A stretch of 13,454 nt of DNA from Thermoplasmata archaeon (GCA_021816385.1 JAKAYJ010000016.1:1-13454); one strand, 5' to 3'. Shown: positions 7,031 to 12,820, counted from the stretch's first letter. Numbers and translations: made by a program. The notes: generated by a model not told the origin, from the letters alone.

Positions 7031-7225
7031 ATGGATAAGAGAAGAGTTACGGCAATTTCCCTTAATGAAAACGAAAAAGCACTCGCTGTTCGGTGTTCCA
7101 GTCGAATTGGTTCTAGTGTTTCTCAGCTCTTTAGAATCGCACTCATTGAATACGCTGCTAATCATGAAACGAGCAGACTTTTAGAAGGGGACAAGGAGGA
7201 CAAAGAACATGTTAGAAAACAGTGA
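7031..7225 (+). CDS. ribbon-helix-helix (CopG/Arc-like) DNA-binding protein
   Basis: 64 residues. The RHH pattern is clear: strand RRVTAISLNENE, helix KALAVRCSSRIG, the S-x-S turn (SSVSQ), and helix LFRIALIEYAANHE. The highly charged tail (EGDKEDKEHVRKQ) is likely disordered. RHH proteins dimerise and insert the paired strand into the major groove. On plasmids and viruses they usually repress their own promoter or control copy number. It is the first gene of the plus-strand operon and faces the 339-residue gene, so autoregulation through the spacer repeats is likely. SD complementarity is weak before this ATG. The stop overlaps the start of the next small ORF by 17 bases. Confidence 0.8.
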   Translation: MDKRRVTAISLNENEKALAVRCSSRIGSSVSQLFRIALIEYAANHETSRLLEGDKEDKEHVRKQ

Positions 7226-7364
7226 TGAGAGTGGATACCAGTTCGGGGACCCTAGAAGGTTATTTGAGGCATGGAGAAGGCTTTCCGGAGAAGACCTATT
7301 AAGTGACTACGCAAAAGTCAAACTGGCCAATAAGGTCCCAAAAAGGCAAATGAGGGATCTATGA
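7209..7364 (+). CDS. 51-residue protein, unknown
   Basis: MLENSDESGYQFGDPRRLFE opens a small, charged, probably helical protein (then AWRRLSGEDLLSDYAKVKLA). It starts within the RHH gene, 17 bases before that gene's stop, with GGGGACAAGGAGGACAAAGA upstream as a good SD region (GGAGG about 8 bases before the ATG). The overlap and SD argue for translation. No family is recognised. Confidence 0.6.
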   Translation: MLENSDESGYQFGDPRRLFEAWRRLSGEDLLSDYAKVKLANKVPKRQMRDL

Positions 7365-7365
7365 T

Positions 7366-7581
7366 ATGATAGACGTGATGGGGTTTGGGGAAACCCCTTC
7401 AAAAGACGGCCAAGTTTTGCTGCCTGACTGTAATTTTATTAATACATCTAAAGATAAAAAGGTATCCAAAATAAGTTTAAGTTTATCCTCTGTGAAGTGT
7501 ACAAAATACCACGGTTCAGCATTTTTTAAGGAGCTGGAGAGGACTGAAAAACAATTAGCTAAGACAGGACAAGGGAGGTAA
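7366..7581 (+). CDS. 71-residue protein, unknown
   Basis: The ATG follows the previous stop by one base and is preceded by TGAGGGATCT as SD. The protein is basic and Ser/Lys-rich with two lone cysteines (positions 22 and 45), and predicted strands (KISLSLSSVKC) precede a C-terminal helix (GSAFFKELERTEKQLAK). No family is recognised. Its stop (TAA at 7579) lies inside the SD of the helicase gene, so translation of the two is probably coupled. Confidence 0.6.
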   Translation: MIDVMGFGETPSKDGQVLLPDCNFINTSKDKKVSKISLSLSSVKCTKYHGSAFFKELERTEKQLAKTGQGR

Positions 7582-7587
7582 ACAAAA

Positions 7588-10227
7588 ATGTTGAATGAAA
7601 CAATGAAGAGAAAACCTGCAGAAGGGGACGAATTCACAAATAATGACATTGCATTCATTAACAAGGATTTTAACAGTCCAAGTATGCATGAGCAGTTAAA
7701 AAGGCAATTCGAGCTATTTAGAAGAGGAATTCGTCCTTTAGATGAGGATCACAGCTCAAATTTTGAGATAGGAATAGAACATGATGAAAAATATTGTAAT
7801 GCAAAACTCGATGAATCTAAAAATGAAGAGACACGCGCAATAATCAAGAAGAGGATCTCGGAGATCGAAGAAATTAAAAGAGATTTAAGAGCAATACAAT
7901 CTGGAACTTTTGATTTTTTAGAATATAGGCAGGTATCTGAAGGGACAACGCAATCATCCGCGGATAGGGAAGTACCAATAGAAAAGGTGATCAGAACAGC
8001 ACAAGGGATCAAACATTATTCAGATTACCTAGACCGTCAAAAAACTTCCAGAATAGCGGATAATCTGAGTAAGTATTTGGAGTTTATATCCATTGAGTCT
8101 CCAGGAGCGAAGATTGATCGAATCCCTCTCTTTTCGTTCTCTAAGTTTTACCGACTCGATGGTGATGTGAGGGTTGCTAAGGAGCTAGAGAAACTCAGAA
8201 GACTAATGCTTGAGAGGTCTAAACAAATACACGCGTTGCATGATCGGCGAATACTGGATGAAATTAAAAAAATAAAGGAAAAAAGTAATCGTAAAGAGAG
8301 TGAGGAAAATCTAGGTATCACTGAACTAGAGGAATGCTTGAGACTCCCTGGAGACTTGGAGATACGAACTTCCACGGTTGAAGAGGTATCTGCGAGGTTG
8401 AAAGCTAGAAACGTCATTCCGTGGGATAAACTAAATCAACCGCCAGAGGGTGGTTTGTTTAGAATGACCCTGAATGACAGTACTATTCAGGGGTCATGGG
8501 ATGGCCATAAATTAAACGTGAGGCTCGAGGAATTCAATCCTGGTCACCTTCTAACTTATGCTATGAATGTGAACATAAAAAACCCTGAAATTGAGATGCA
8601 GTCACGTGAGTGGTGGGAATTTACGGTTGGCGCTATGGGTGTAAACGGCGCTCGTACCTTTTACGAGATGCTTGGGTACCTTTTGATTACTACCTATCCT
8701 TTGCCAACGGAGCGTTCAATACTTACTCTAATCGGTGACCCAGGCAGCGGGAAAGGGACACATCTAGCAGCGGTTGAATTGATGTTGACCGTAGGTTCAC
8801 AATCACTCTTTGCTAGAGCTGGCCCACATAAATTGGCTGATTCAAGAGAGCACTTCAGCAAACAGAATTTACAGAACAAATTAGGATTGGTATGGGGTGA
8901 TCTGGCGCACACTCGTATTCACGACTTTGCCCTAGTCAACGATCTCTTCGGTGGCGAACCCGCCGAGATGGAGAAAAAGTTTCATGATCCAACAGTCGAG
9001 AGACCGATCTTCAAGGCATTCTGGGGCAGTGCTCCTCCTCTCTTTAGAATCACACAGGCAGGGGGAGCATGGAGAAGAATGCTCTTAATTGTCCTAAATT
9101 CAGCTTCCACAGCTGATGAGAGCCTTAAACCTAGAATGTTGAAGATGATTGATGGTTTTTTCCTGAATGGACTCATTGGGTTAGCATATCTTGTGGCGAA
9201 CAATTGGAGGTTTACAAGTCAAAAATCGAACGATGAACTTGAAAAGTTATGGGAATTCCATGCTGATTCGGTTCGAGTATGGGCAGAATCTATTGTTCCG
9301 GAGCCAAGCAGCGAAAATAACGAAAATATGCAGATCGTGGATGATCTCTATGAGGATTATGCTGCATGGGCCAAGCGGAAACAGATCGAACCAGTGAAGC
9401 AACAAACGTTTTCTGTTTGGCTTAGAAATCATGAATTTGTGATTGCTCAACGGACAATAGATGAAGGAAGATTTAAAGGCAAAAGAAAAAAAGTAACATT
9501 CGCAACCATGCCAGAGGAAGAAGAAAATGATGAACAAAGATCAAGTCGTGCAGCACCTGAAATGACTTGGGAAACCTATATTTCCCGTGCTCCGCTGATG
9601 TTGAATGAGCTGCACGACTTATTTGGGCAATTCTTGCCATGCGAGATGGAAAATAATACTGACAAAAACAACACTGATCATGTATGTAGTTTGCCCCAAC
9701 AAGTCGTGCAGGATTCCGTAACATCAGAGAAAGCCGTAAATTCTACCTCTCAAAATGATCTACCCCCCTGCACGACTTCAAAACAAGAACAAATAATGCG
9801 ACTGAATCAAACTCAACGGATTCAGAAAACTATCCTTGAGATCGCTAGTAAGATCTCTCAGGGAAAACCTGAGATAAAGATCAAGCCTTCAACCATTCTT
9901 GAGAACTGGCCAACGAAAAGCAAGGACCTGATAGTTTCCCTGGAAGATCTCAATGAAAGGGTATTACCTTCAATGGCAGCTGATGGCCTTATAACACTTC
10001 ACAATGGCACAATCAGTGTTACAGGAAAGAAGTTGGAACAAATAAATTATGTCCTGGTAACTGTTCTTGAAGATCTTTCTAATGGTGTATCCTGGATCAA
10101 CAAGGATTATTATCTTCACAAGGGAGACATGGCTCATGTTCCTGAGGAACTGGCATGGACTCTTGTACAGCAACACAAAGCCGTCATAGTGGATAATCCG
10201 GATCACAAGGAAGGTGATCAGCCATGA
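7588..10227 (+). CDS. SF3/D5-family replicative helicase of a plasmid or virus
   Basis: An 879-residue ATPase expected to unwind DNA for replication of the element. The N-terminal ~330 residues are charged and partly coiled coil (about 85-110 and 190-250); I see no primase catalytic motif. The superfamily 3 core follows: Walker A GDPGSGKGT (383-391), Walker B region LGLVWGDLAH (432-441), sensor-1-like FWGSAPPLF (478-486), and the arginine-finger-type GGAWRRM (492-498). A winged-helix-like segment typical of P4/D5 helicases comes next (about 586-640, DDLYEDYAAWAKRKQ...). A low-complexity linker (about 645-735) contains four copies of an 11-base repeat. A C-terminal helical domain follows (about 740-870). 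The SD GGAGGT (7574-7579) lies 8 bases before the ATG. The gene ends ATGA, overlapping the next start. It is the best marker that 5.8-12.1 kb is a replicon. Confidence 0.85.
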   Translation: MLNETMKRKPAEGDEFTNNDIAFINKDFNSPSMHEQLKRQFELFRRGIRPLDEDHSSNFEIGIEHDEKYCNAKLDESKNEETRAIIKKRISEIEEIKRDLRAIQSGTFDFLEYRQVSEGTTQSSADREVPIEKVIRTAQGIKHYSDYLDRQKTSRIADNLSKYLEFISIESPGAKIDRIPLFSFSKFYRLDGDVRVAKELEKLRRLMLERSKQIHALHDRRILDEIKKIKEKSNRKESEENLGITELEECLRLPGDLEIRTSTVEEVSARLKARNVIPWDKLNQPPEGGLFRMTLNDSTIQGSWDGHKLNVRLEEFNPGHLLTYAMNVNIKNPEIEMQSREWWEFTVGAMGVNGARTFYEMLGYLLITTYPLPTERSILTLIGDPGSGKGTHLAAVELMLTVGSQSLFARAGPHKLADSREHFSKQNLQNKLGLVWGDLAHTRIHDFALVNDLFGGEPAEMEKKFHDPTVERPIFKAFWGSAPPLFRITQAGGAWRRMLLIVLNSASTADESLKPRMLKMIDGFFLNGLIGLAYLVANNWRFTSQKSNDELEKLWEFHADSVRVWAESIVPEPSSENNENMQIVDDLYEDYAAWAKRKQIEPVKQQTFSVWLRNHEFVIAQRTIDEGRFKGKRKKVTFATMPEEEENDEQRSSRAAPEMTWETYISRAPLMLNELHDLFGQFLPCEMENNTDKNNTDHVCSLPQQVVQDSVTSEKAVNSTSQNDLPPCTTSKQEQIMRLNQTQRIQKTILEIASKISQGKPEIKIKPSTILENWPTKSKDLIVSLEDLNERVLPSMAADGLITLHNGTISVTGKKLEQINYVLVTVLEDLSNGVSWINKDYYLHKGDMAHVPEELAWTLVQQHKAVIVDNPDHKEGDQP
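9543..9620. repeat. inverted repeat pair 1 of AAGTCGTGCAG (inside helicase gene)
   Basis: AAGTCGTGCAGC at 9543-9554 faces its exact complement GCTGCACGACTT at 9609-9620; the whole spans 78 bases. A smaller dyad, GGGAAA (9569-9574) and TTTCCC (9581-9586), lies near the centre. The arms are read in different frames (SSRAA versus ELHDL), so the constraint is not on the protein. Confidence 0.85.
9701..9778. repeat. inverted repeat pair 2 of AAGTCGTGCAG (inside helicase gene)
   Basis: AAGTCGTGCAGG at 9701-9712 faces CCTGCACGACTT at 9767-9778, again spanning exactly 78 bases and starting 158 bases after pair 1. The twelfth base differs from pair 1 but still pairs within this pair. The internal 54 bases are unrelated to those of pair 1. 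The arms encode QVVQ and CTTS. Confidence 0.85.
10213..10219 (+). promoter_or_regulatory. full-length Shine-Dalgarno GGTGATC
   Basis: GGTGATC is the complement of the conserved archaeal 16S 3' end (GAUCACC). It lies 4 bases before the ATG at 10224, inside the end of the helicase gene. It supports translation of the Sm-like gene and coupling by the ATGA overlap. Confidence 0.7.
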
Positions 10228-10490
10228 TATCACCAGGTGATCTTGACAACCTTAAGGGATCGATGGTGAGTGTTAATTTCATCGGCCCTAAGAATGCACC
10301 TTACAGGCTAACCGGTGAGCTTCGCATGGTAGTTTTCAACAGGATAATCATGGACGGGTTGAAGTCGGGTAGAACTCATAAAATACCACTTGAGAAAGTG
10401 ATATCCATATCTGAGCTGGCCTCAGATCTTACAGTCCTTAATTTTTTACAGGATGGCTCAGGGGCAGCCTCAAGCCTCAAGGAGAAGTGA
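10224..10490 (+). CDS. possible Sm-fold (Lsm-like) small protein
   Basis: 88 residues. The arrangement suggests a divergent Sm barrel: an N-terminal turn (DLDNLKG), strand MVSVNFIG, a loop, YRLTGELRMVV with the G-x-L typical of Sm1, RIIMDGL, then HKIPLEKVISI as the Sm2-like last strands, and a polar tail. Sm proteins form rings that bind RNA. The identity rests on pattern only, but it gains weight from the clearer Hfq-like protein three genes downstream. The ATG overlaps the helicase stop (ATGA) behind a perfect SD. Confidence 0.5.
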   Translation: MISPGDLDNLKGSMVSVNFIGPKNAPYRLTGELRMVVFNRIIMDGLKSGRTHKIPLEKVISISELASDLTVLNFLQDGSGAASSLKEK

Positions 10491-10494
10491 AAAA

Positions 10495-10791
10495 ATGGAA
10501 AGTATAGAAGTGAAAGAAGGAAACATGGAATGCTTGAAGAAAGCAGTCCAAGACTTGGGTGAGCTCTTCAATTGTGAGATGGAACTCAAGAATAGAACGG
10601 ATGAGGACATGACTGTCAAATACAAGGATGAAACTCTGAATAAGGCCTTATTCTCAGGTGCTTTATTCAGGTTAGTCCTTTATGAATTTGAGATCAGGAA
10701 ATTTTCCCTGAACAGAGTCCGAATCAACAAGTCTACTCTTGCCCTGGAATTTCTACGGAATGAAGAAAGCCAGAAAAAGGGGGCAAATTAA
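10495..10791 (+). CDS. 98-residue protein, unknown
   Basis: The start at 10495 is chosen over an in-frame ATG at 10453 because GGAG at 10481-10484 has correct spacing and the preceding gene ends at 10490. The product is charged: helices about 10-25 (MECLKKAVQDLGELF) and 45-65 (LNKALFSGALFRLVLYEFEI), with strands between (EMELKNRT, MTVKYKDE) and a basic tail. No family is recognised. Its position between two Sm-fold candidates hints at a nucleic-acid context, nothing more. Confidence 0.6.
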   Translation: MESIEVKEGNMECLKKAVQDLGELFNCEMELKNRTDEDMTVKYKDETLNKALFSGALFRLVLYEFEIRKFSLNRVRINKSTLALEFLRNEESQKKGAN

Positions 10792-10792
10792 G

Positions 10793-10924
10793 ATGAAAAT
10801 AAGCGATAATGCAGCTGAAACAATAAGAAGAATCCTGGACAACAGGATCACATACTACCTGGCTAGAGTCCTGGTATATATCGGCAATAAGATCTTCAAT
10901 GAAGGGGGTAATGAATTTGAGTGA
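10793..10924 (+). CDS. 43-residue helical peptide, unknown
   Basis: The ATG lies one base after the previous stop, with an AAAAAGGGGG SD about 10 bases upstream. The sequence MKISDNAAETIRRILDNRIT continues into a hydrophobic stretch (YYLARVLVYIGNKIF) and an acidic end. It could be one long amphipathic helix or a weak membrane anchor. An in-frame ATG at 10739 lies deep inside the preceding gene and has no SD. Confidence 0.5.
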   Translation: MKISDNAAETIRRILDNRITYYLARVLVYIGNKIFNEGGNEFE

Positions 10925-11171
10925 TTACAGGGGGAAAGCACCAGTCAAAACGATCTGGACCGGACCAAGAAACTATACCAATCCTGAACCACTCAATACA
11001 TCCCTGATAGGAAAATCAATCACAATATCCATGGTCAACAACAGGACTGAATCAGGCTTTCTGAGATCCCTAGGCCAGTATACCCTGGAAATAGAGTTGC
11101 CTAACAGGAAGAGGCTCATAATAAGCAAATCAGCAATAATAACGGTGGTTGTAAATGAAATCCTCAAATAA
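10911..11171 (+). CDS. Hfq-like Sm-fold protein
   Basis: 86 residues from the ATG at 10911. ATG at 10899 and TTG at 10917 are also in frame, and the GGGGG at 10904-10908 would suit the TTG best by spacing. A polar N-terminal arm of about 27 residues is followed by a compact Sm core (28-81): LNTSLIGKSITISMVNN, an ESGFLRSLGQYTLEIEL block with the conserved Gly49 and Gln56-Tyr57, and ISKSAIITVVV. The last matches the Hfq Sm2 motif (K-H-A-I-x-T-V-V), with Ser74 where Hfq has the RNA-contacting His. Hfq forms hexamers that bind U-rich and A-rich RNA; here the altered His may shift specificity (inference). The gene overlaps its neighbours on both sides. Confidence 0.7.
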   Translation: MNLSDYRGKAPVKTIWTGPRNYTNPEPLNTSLIGKSITISMVNNRTESGFLRSLGQYTLEIELPNRKRLIISKSAIITVVVNEILK

Positions 11172-11631
11172 ATCTAAAATGCAGGGTCTCCCATCCCATG
11201 GTAAGTCAGGGCAATATAAACAGTCAGGGGGGTATCAAGCAATCCTGACAATACCTACAGAAAGACAAAAATCAAGCGAACTGACACAATCCAAAGAAGT
11301 TCTTTCAATCAAAACCATGTCATACTGTTCAAGGTATGACTCATGCGATGCTCCAAAGTGTCCTTTAGATATCCTGATCGAGATGAGATCCTATGTTGAT
11401 GGAGATCCTCAATGCGGCATGGCAAAGTCTACAAGGCATAGATACTGGGAGAAGATGCCGGAAGATCTCAGGAAGGAGCTGCCATACCGGGGATACTTCC
11501 AGGGAGAATTTACCAGGATGACAGCAGCAAGGGAAAAGTGGAACTCAATGAGTGAGGAAAAGAGGCAGGAAATCATTGAAAGGCTGAAGAAGAATAGAAC
11601 CAATGGCCATAAGGGAGATGGTCCACAATGA
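11155..11631 (+). CDS. four-cysteine (Zn or Fe-S) small protein
   Basis: 158 residues. The first ~50 residues are basic, Ser/Gln/Lys-rich and probably disordered. The core has CSRYDSCDAPKCPLD with Cys58, Cys64 and Cys69 and a fourth at Cys87 (DGDPQCGM), spacing C-x5-C-x4-C-x17-C, suited to one Zn or a 4Fe-4S cluster. The C-x5-C-x-A-P-x-C-P-L-D motif recurs, from memory, in small uncharacterised proteins of phages and archaeal elements. The C-terminal half is helical and basic (TAAREKWNSMSEEKRQEII...). The ATG at 11155 lies 17 bases inside the preceding gene behind GGTGG. It may bind nucleic acid; function is unproven. Confidence 0.65.
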   Translation: MKSSNKSKMQGLPSHGKSGQYKQSGGYQAILTIPTERQKSSELTQSKEVLSIKTMSYCSRYDSCDAPKCPLDILIEMRSYVDGDPQCGMAKSTRHRYWEKMPEDLRKELPYRGYFQGEFTRMTAAREKWNSMSEEKRQEIIERLKKNRTNGHKGDGPQ

Positions 11632-11801
11632 CAACGATTCGATCAGCTCCAATAATACCTGAAAAACGGCATCCTGATCGGCCATGGGATATTGAACCTG
11701 GAATAGACATACCCATACTGCCTGATGATCCTGGTGAGCTGCCTATCGATCCGGATGAAGATCCCGATGATGACTATGGCATGAAGGGTGGTGCATCTTG
11801 A
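11628..11801 (+). CDS. 57-residue Asp/Pro-rich acidic peptide
   Basis: The start overlaps the previous stop (ATGA) behind GGGAGATGG. After MTTIRSAPIIPEKRHPDRPW the chain becomes a run of Pro and Asp (about residues 28-50, with DPDEDPDDD) and ends GMKGGAS. It is almost certainly intrinsically disordered and strongly acidic. Acidic mobile-element peptides can mimic DNA or bind basic partners, but nothing in the sequence shows which, and no family is recognised. The TTGA overlap at its end couples it to the next ORF. Confidence 0.55.
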   Translation: MTTIRSAPIIPEKRHPDRPWDIEPGIDIPILPDDPGELPIDPDEDPDDDYGMKGGAS

Positions 11802-12076
11802 TCTCAAGGCATCCCTCAAGGCAGGTTCAGATAACATTGGACCAGTTCATGCCAAAACCATTGACTGCAAGGATGGAGAAATTCATGAAGCTTTGTGATT
11901 TCTATATGGCAATGCAGGGAAAGAATCCTGACTGCCCTTATAGTATCTACAACTTCATCCAGGATAACAAGCTGCCCAATGACGTTAAGCTGTTCAAATA
12001 TCTTCCATTAAGGAGCATTGCAGCATACTACGGAAAATGGGAAGGCCTGTCAGGAGAAAGAAAAATCAATGAATAG
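11798..12076 (+). CDS. 92-residue protein, unknown, TTG start
   Basis: The start codon is TTG at 11798, overlapping the previous stop (TTGA). GGGTGGTG at 11786-11793 gives a strong SD at 4 bases' distance and decides the start; the first ATG (11849) has none. The protein is basic and helical (ARMEKFMKLCDFYMAMQ...) with two cysteines (33 and 46) and an aromatic-rich C-terminal half (YSIYNFIQ, YLPLRSIAAYYGKWEGL). No family is recognised. It is the last gene of the operon. Confidence 0.6.
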   Translation: MISRHPSRQVQITLDQFMPKPLTARMEKFMKLCDFYMAMQGKNPDCPYSIYNFIQDNKLPNDVKLFKYLPLRSIAAYYGKWEGLSGERKINE

Positions 12077-12081
12077 TGATA

Positions 12082-12088
12082 TTTTTTT
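12082..12088 (+). terminator. T7 terminator of the element operon
   Basis: TTTTTTT six bases after the last stop codon fits an archaeal T-tract terminator. A palindrome follows at 12095-12110. Confidence 0.5.
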
Positions 12089-12094
12089 GAAACC

Positions 12095-12110
12095 TGTTAC
12101 TACAGTAACA
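12095..12110. repeat. palindrome TGTTACTACAGTAACA
   Basis: Perfect 7-bp arms across AC, placed between two converging stop codons (12076 plus, 12114 minus). It may serve as a hairpin for transcripts from both sides, as a regulator site, or as a recombination site. An imperfect relative lies at 12639-12654. Confidence 0.65.
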
Positions 12111-12113
12111 AAT

Positions 12114-12260
12114 TTACAGGGTGGTCCTTATCGCTGACACTGGGAAAGTGATCATAAGGATAAAACTCGATGCCATTAATACAAAGATCCTGGAGATCTT
12201 CCACTTGACTGGATCATCATGTTTTTGGGAATCGGAACCACAGAACCCATAACATGACAT
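12114..12260 (-). CDS. 48-residue single-span membrane protein with an N-terminal C-x3-C
   Basis: The N-terminus MSCYGFCGSDSQKHDDPVKW holds Cys3 and Cys7, His14 and acidic residues, a possible metal or redox site. A basic KISR stop-transfer patch is followed by one membrane helix (IFVLMASSFILMITFPVSAI). The composition change from polar to hydrophobic and the positive-inside layout look real rather than random. The promoter is not clear: TATTTAAA lies only about 11-18 bases upstream. Function is unknown. Confidence 0.4.
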   Translation of the reverse strand: MSCYGFCGSDSQKHDDPVKWKISRIFVLMASSFILMITFPVSAIRTTL

Positions 12261-12326
12261 TATTCAACTCTTTAAATAGGTTTGTGATTGGTAAGTTAAG
12301 AGAACTCTTTCACTGGGTCTTAAGAG

Positions 12327-12336
12327 TATATAAATA
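12327..12336 (+). promoter_or_regulatory. strong TATA box without an assigned gene
   Basis: TATATAAATA predicts initiation near 12357. The two ATGs that follow open frames of only 6 and 12 codons, so the product may be a small RNA or a very short transcript. Confidence 0.45.
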
Positions 12337-12356
12337 AATCATTCAAAACAAGATCA

Positions 12357-12410
12357 TGACATGACAAAATGGACATATTGACATGTCTCAATCTGATTGA
12401 GATTTGAATT
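12357..12410 (+). ncRNA. candidate small RNA with hairpins
   Basis: Downstream of the 12327 TATA box, TCTCAAT (12386-12392) and ATTGAGA (12396-12402) form a perfect 7-bp stem with a CTG loop, followed by ATTTG. GACATG (12358-12363) and CATGTC (12382-12387) can form a competing or outer stem. The ends are guesses, and there is no match to a known RNA family that I can name. Confidence 0.25.
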
Positions 12411-12638
12411 CAGTTACCAGGAGAGGTCCATTAACCAAAATTCACAAAACTTTCCTAAAGACTATAAACTGTCAAATTCCCTCAAACTTCGGTGATGAAT
12501 ACTATTAAGAGACTCTGAGATATGCCTTAAATCGTTTTAAAATTTGATATGAATAAAAATGAATTGACTGAAAACTGTGTAATTGATATAGAATCCCTTA
12601 TGTTGGGATATTTTAAGCTAGAATGTTGGTTTCGAAAT

Positions 12639-12654
12639 TGTTACTGTAGTGATA
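12639..12654. repeat. second, degenerate copy of the TGTTACT palindrome
   Basis: TGTTACTGTAGTGATA: the first 12 bases match the minus-strand reading of the 12095-12110 palindrome, and the right arm carries two mismatches. A further perfect dyad, TTACATTGTAA, follows at 12669-12679. Confidence 0.5.
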
Positions 12655-12682
12655 GAAATGGAATGTCGTTACATTGTAAATT

Positions 12683-12802
12683 TTAGATAAATCTGAATGC
12701 ACCAAAAGCATATGCCAATAAGAGTGCACCGCTTAGCATCATTATATATGAAAGGATAAGAGTTGACTTACTCTTTTGAGTTCCTGCATAAGAGTGATCC
12801 AT
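12683..12802 (-). CDS. 39-residue single-span membrane protein
   Basis: MDHSYAGTQKSKSTLILSYI begins a peptide whose residues 14-36 form one hydrophobic helix (LILSYIMMLSGALLLAYAFGAF), preceded by a lysine-containing polar N-terminus. A TATA-like box centred about 24 bases before the ATG (12821-12832, AATTTATATTTA on the minus strand) puts transcription start at the ATG, a leaderless arrangement that supports a real gene. No family is recognised. Confidence 0.5.
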   Translation of the reverse strand: MDHSYAGTQKSKSTLILSYIMMLSGALLLAYAFGAFRFI

Positions 12803-12820
12803 GGATATAGTATGCGCTCA

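Larger units (their letters stand above)
12261..12682. other. 420-base AT-rich region without a convincing protein gene
   Basis: It contains a strong unassigned TATA box (12327-12336), hairpin-forming repeats just downstream (12358-12402), a second TATA-like TTTAAATAG near 12271-12279, and the second copy of the TGTTACT palindrome (12639-12654). Frames are short; the longest on the plus strand is 45 codons from 12549. Confidence 0.5.

Noticed and set aside
7588..8600. N-terminal primase domain in the helicase
   Set aside because: No D-x-D/H-type primase or PriCT-like motif is visible; the region is charged and coiled-coil-like.
9543..9778. Four short repeats considered as a CRISPR array
   Set aside because: The repeats are only 11-12 bases, alternate in orientation, lie inside an intact coding frame, and have unequal spacing between neighbours.
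10453..10494. Earlier ATG at 10453 for the 98-residue protein
   Set aside because: It would overlap the preceding gene by 38 bases with no SD, whereas the ATG at 10495 has a well-spaced GGAG.
12549..12686. A 45-codon plus-strand frame with five cysteines (MNKNELTENCVIDIESLMLG...)
   Set aside because: No SD, TATA-like sequence too close to the ATG, it runs through both palindromes, and it overlaps the end of the better-supported minus-strand gene. A frame this short is expected by chance in AT-rich DNA.
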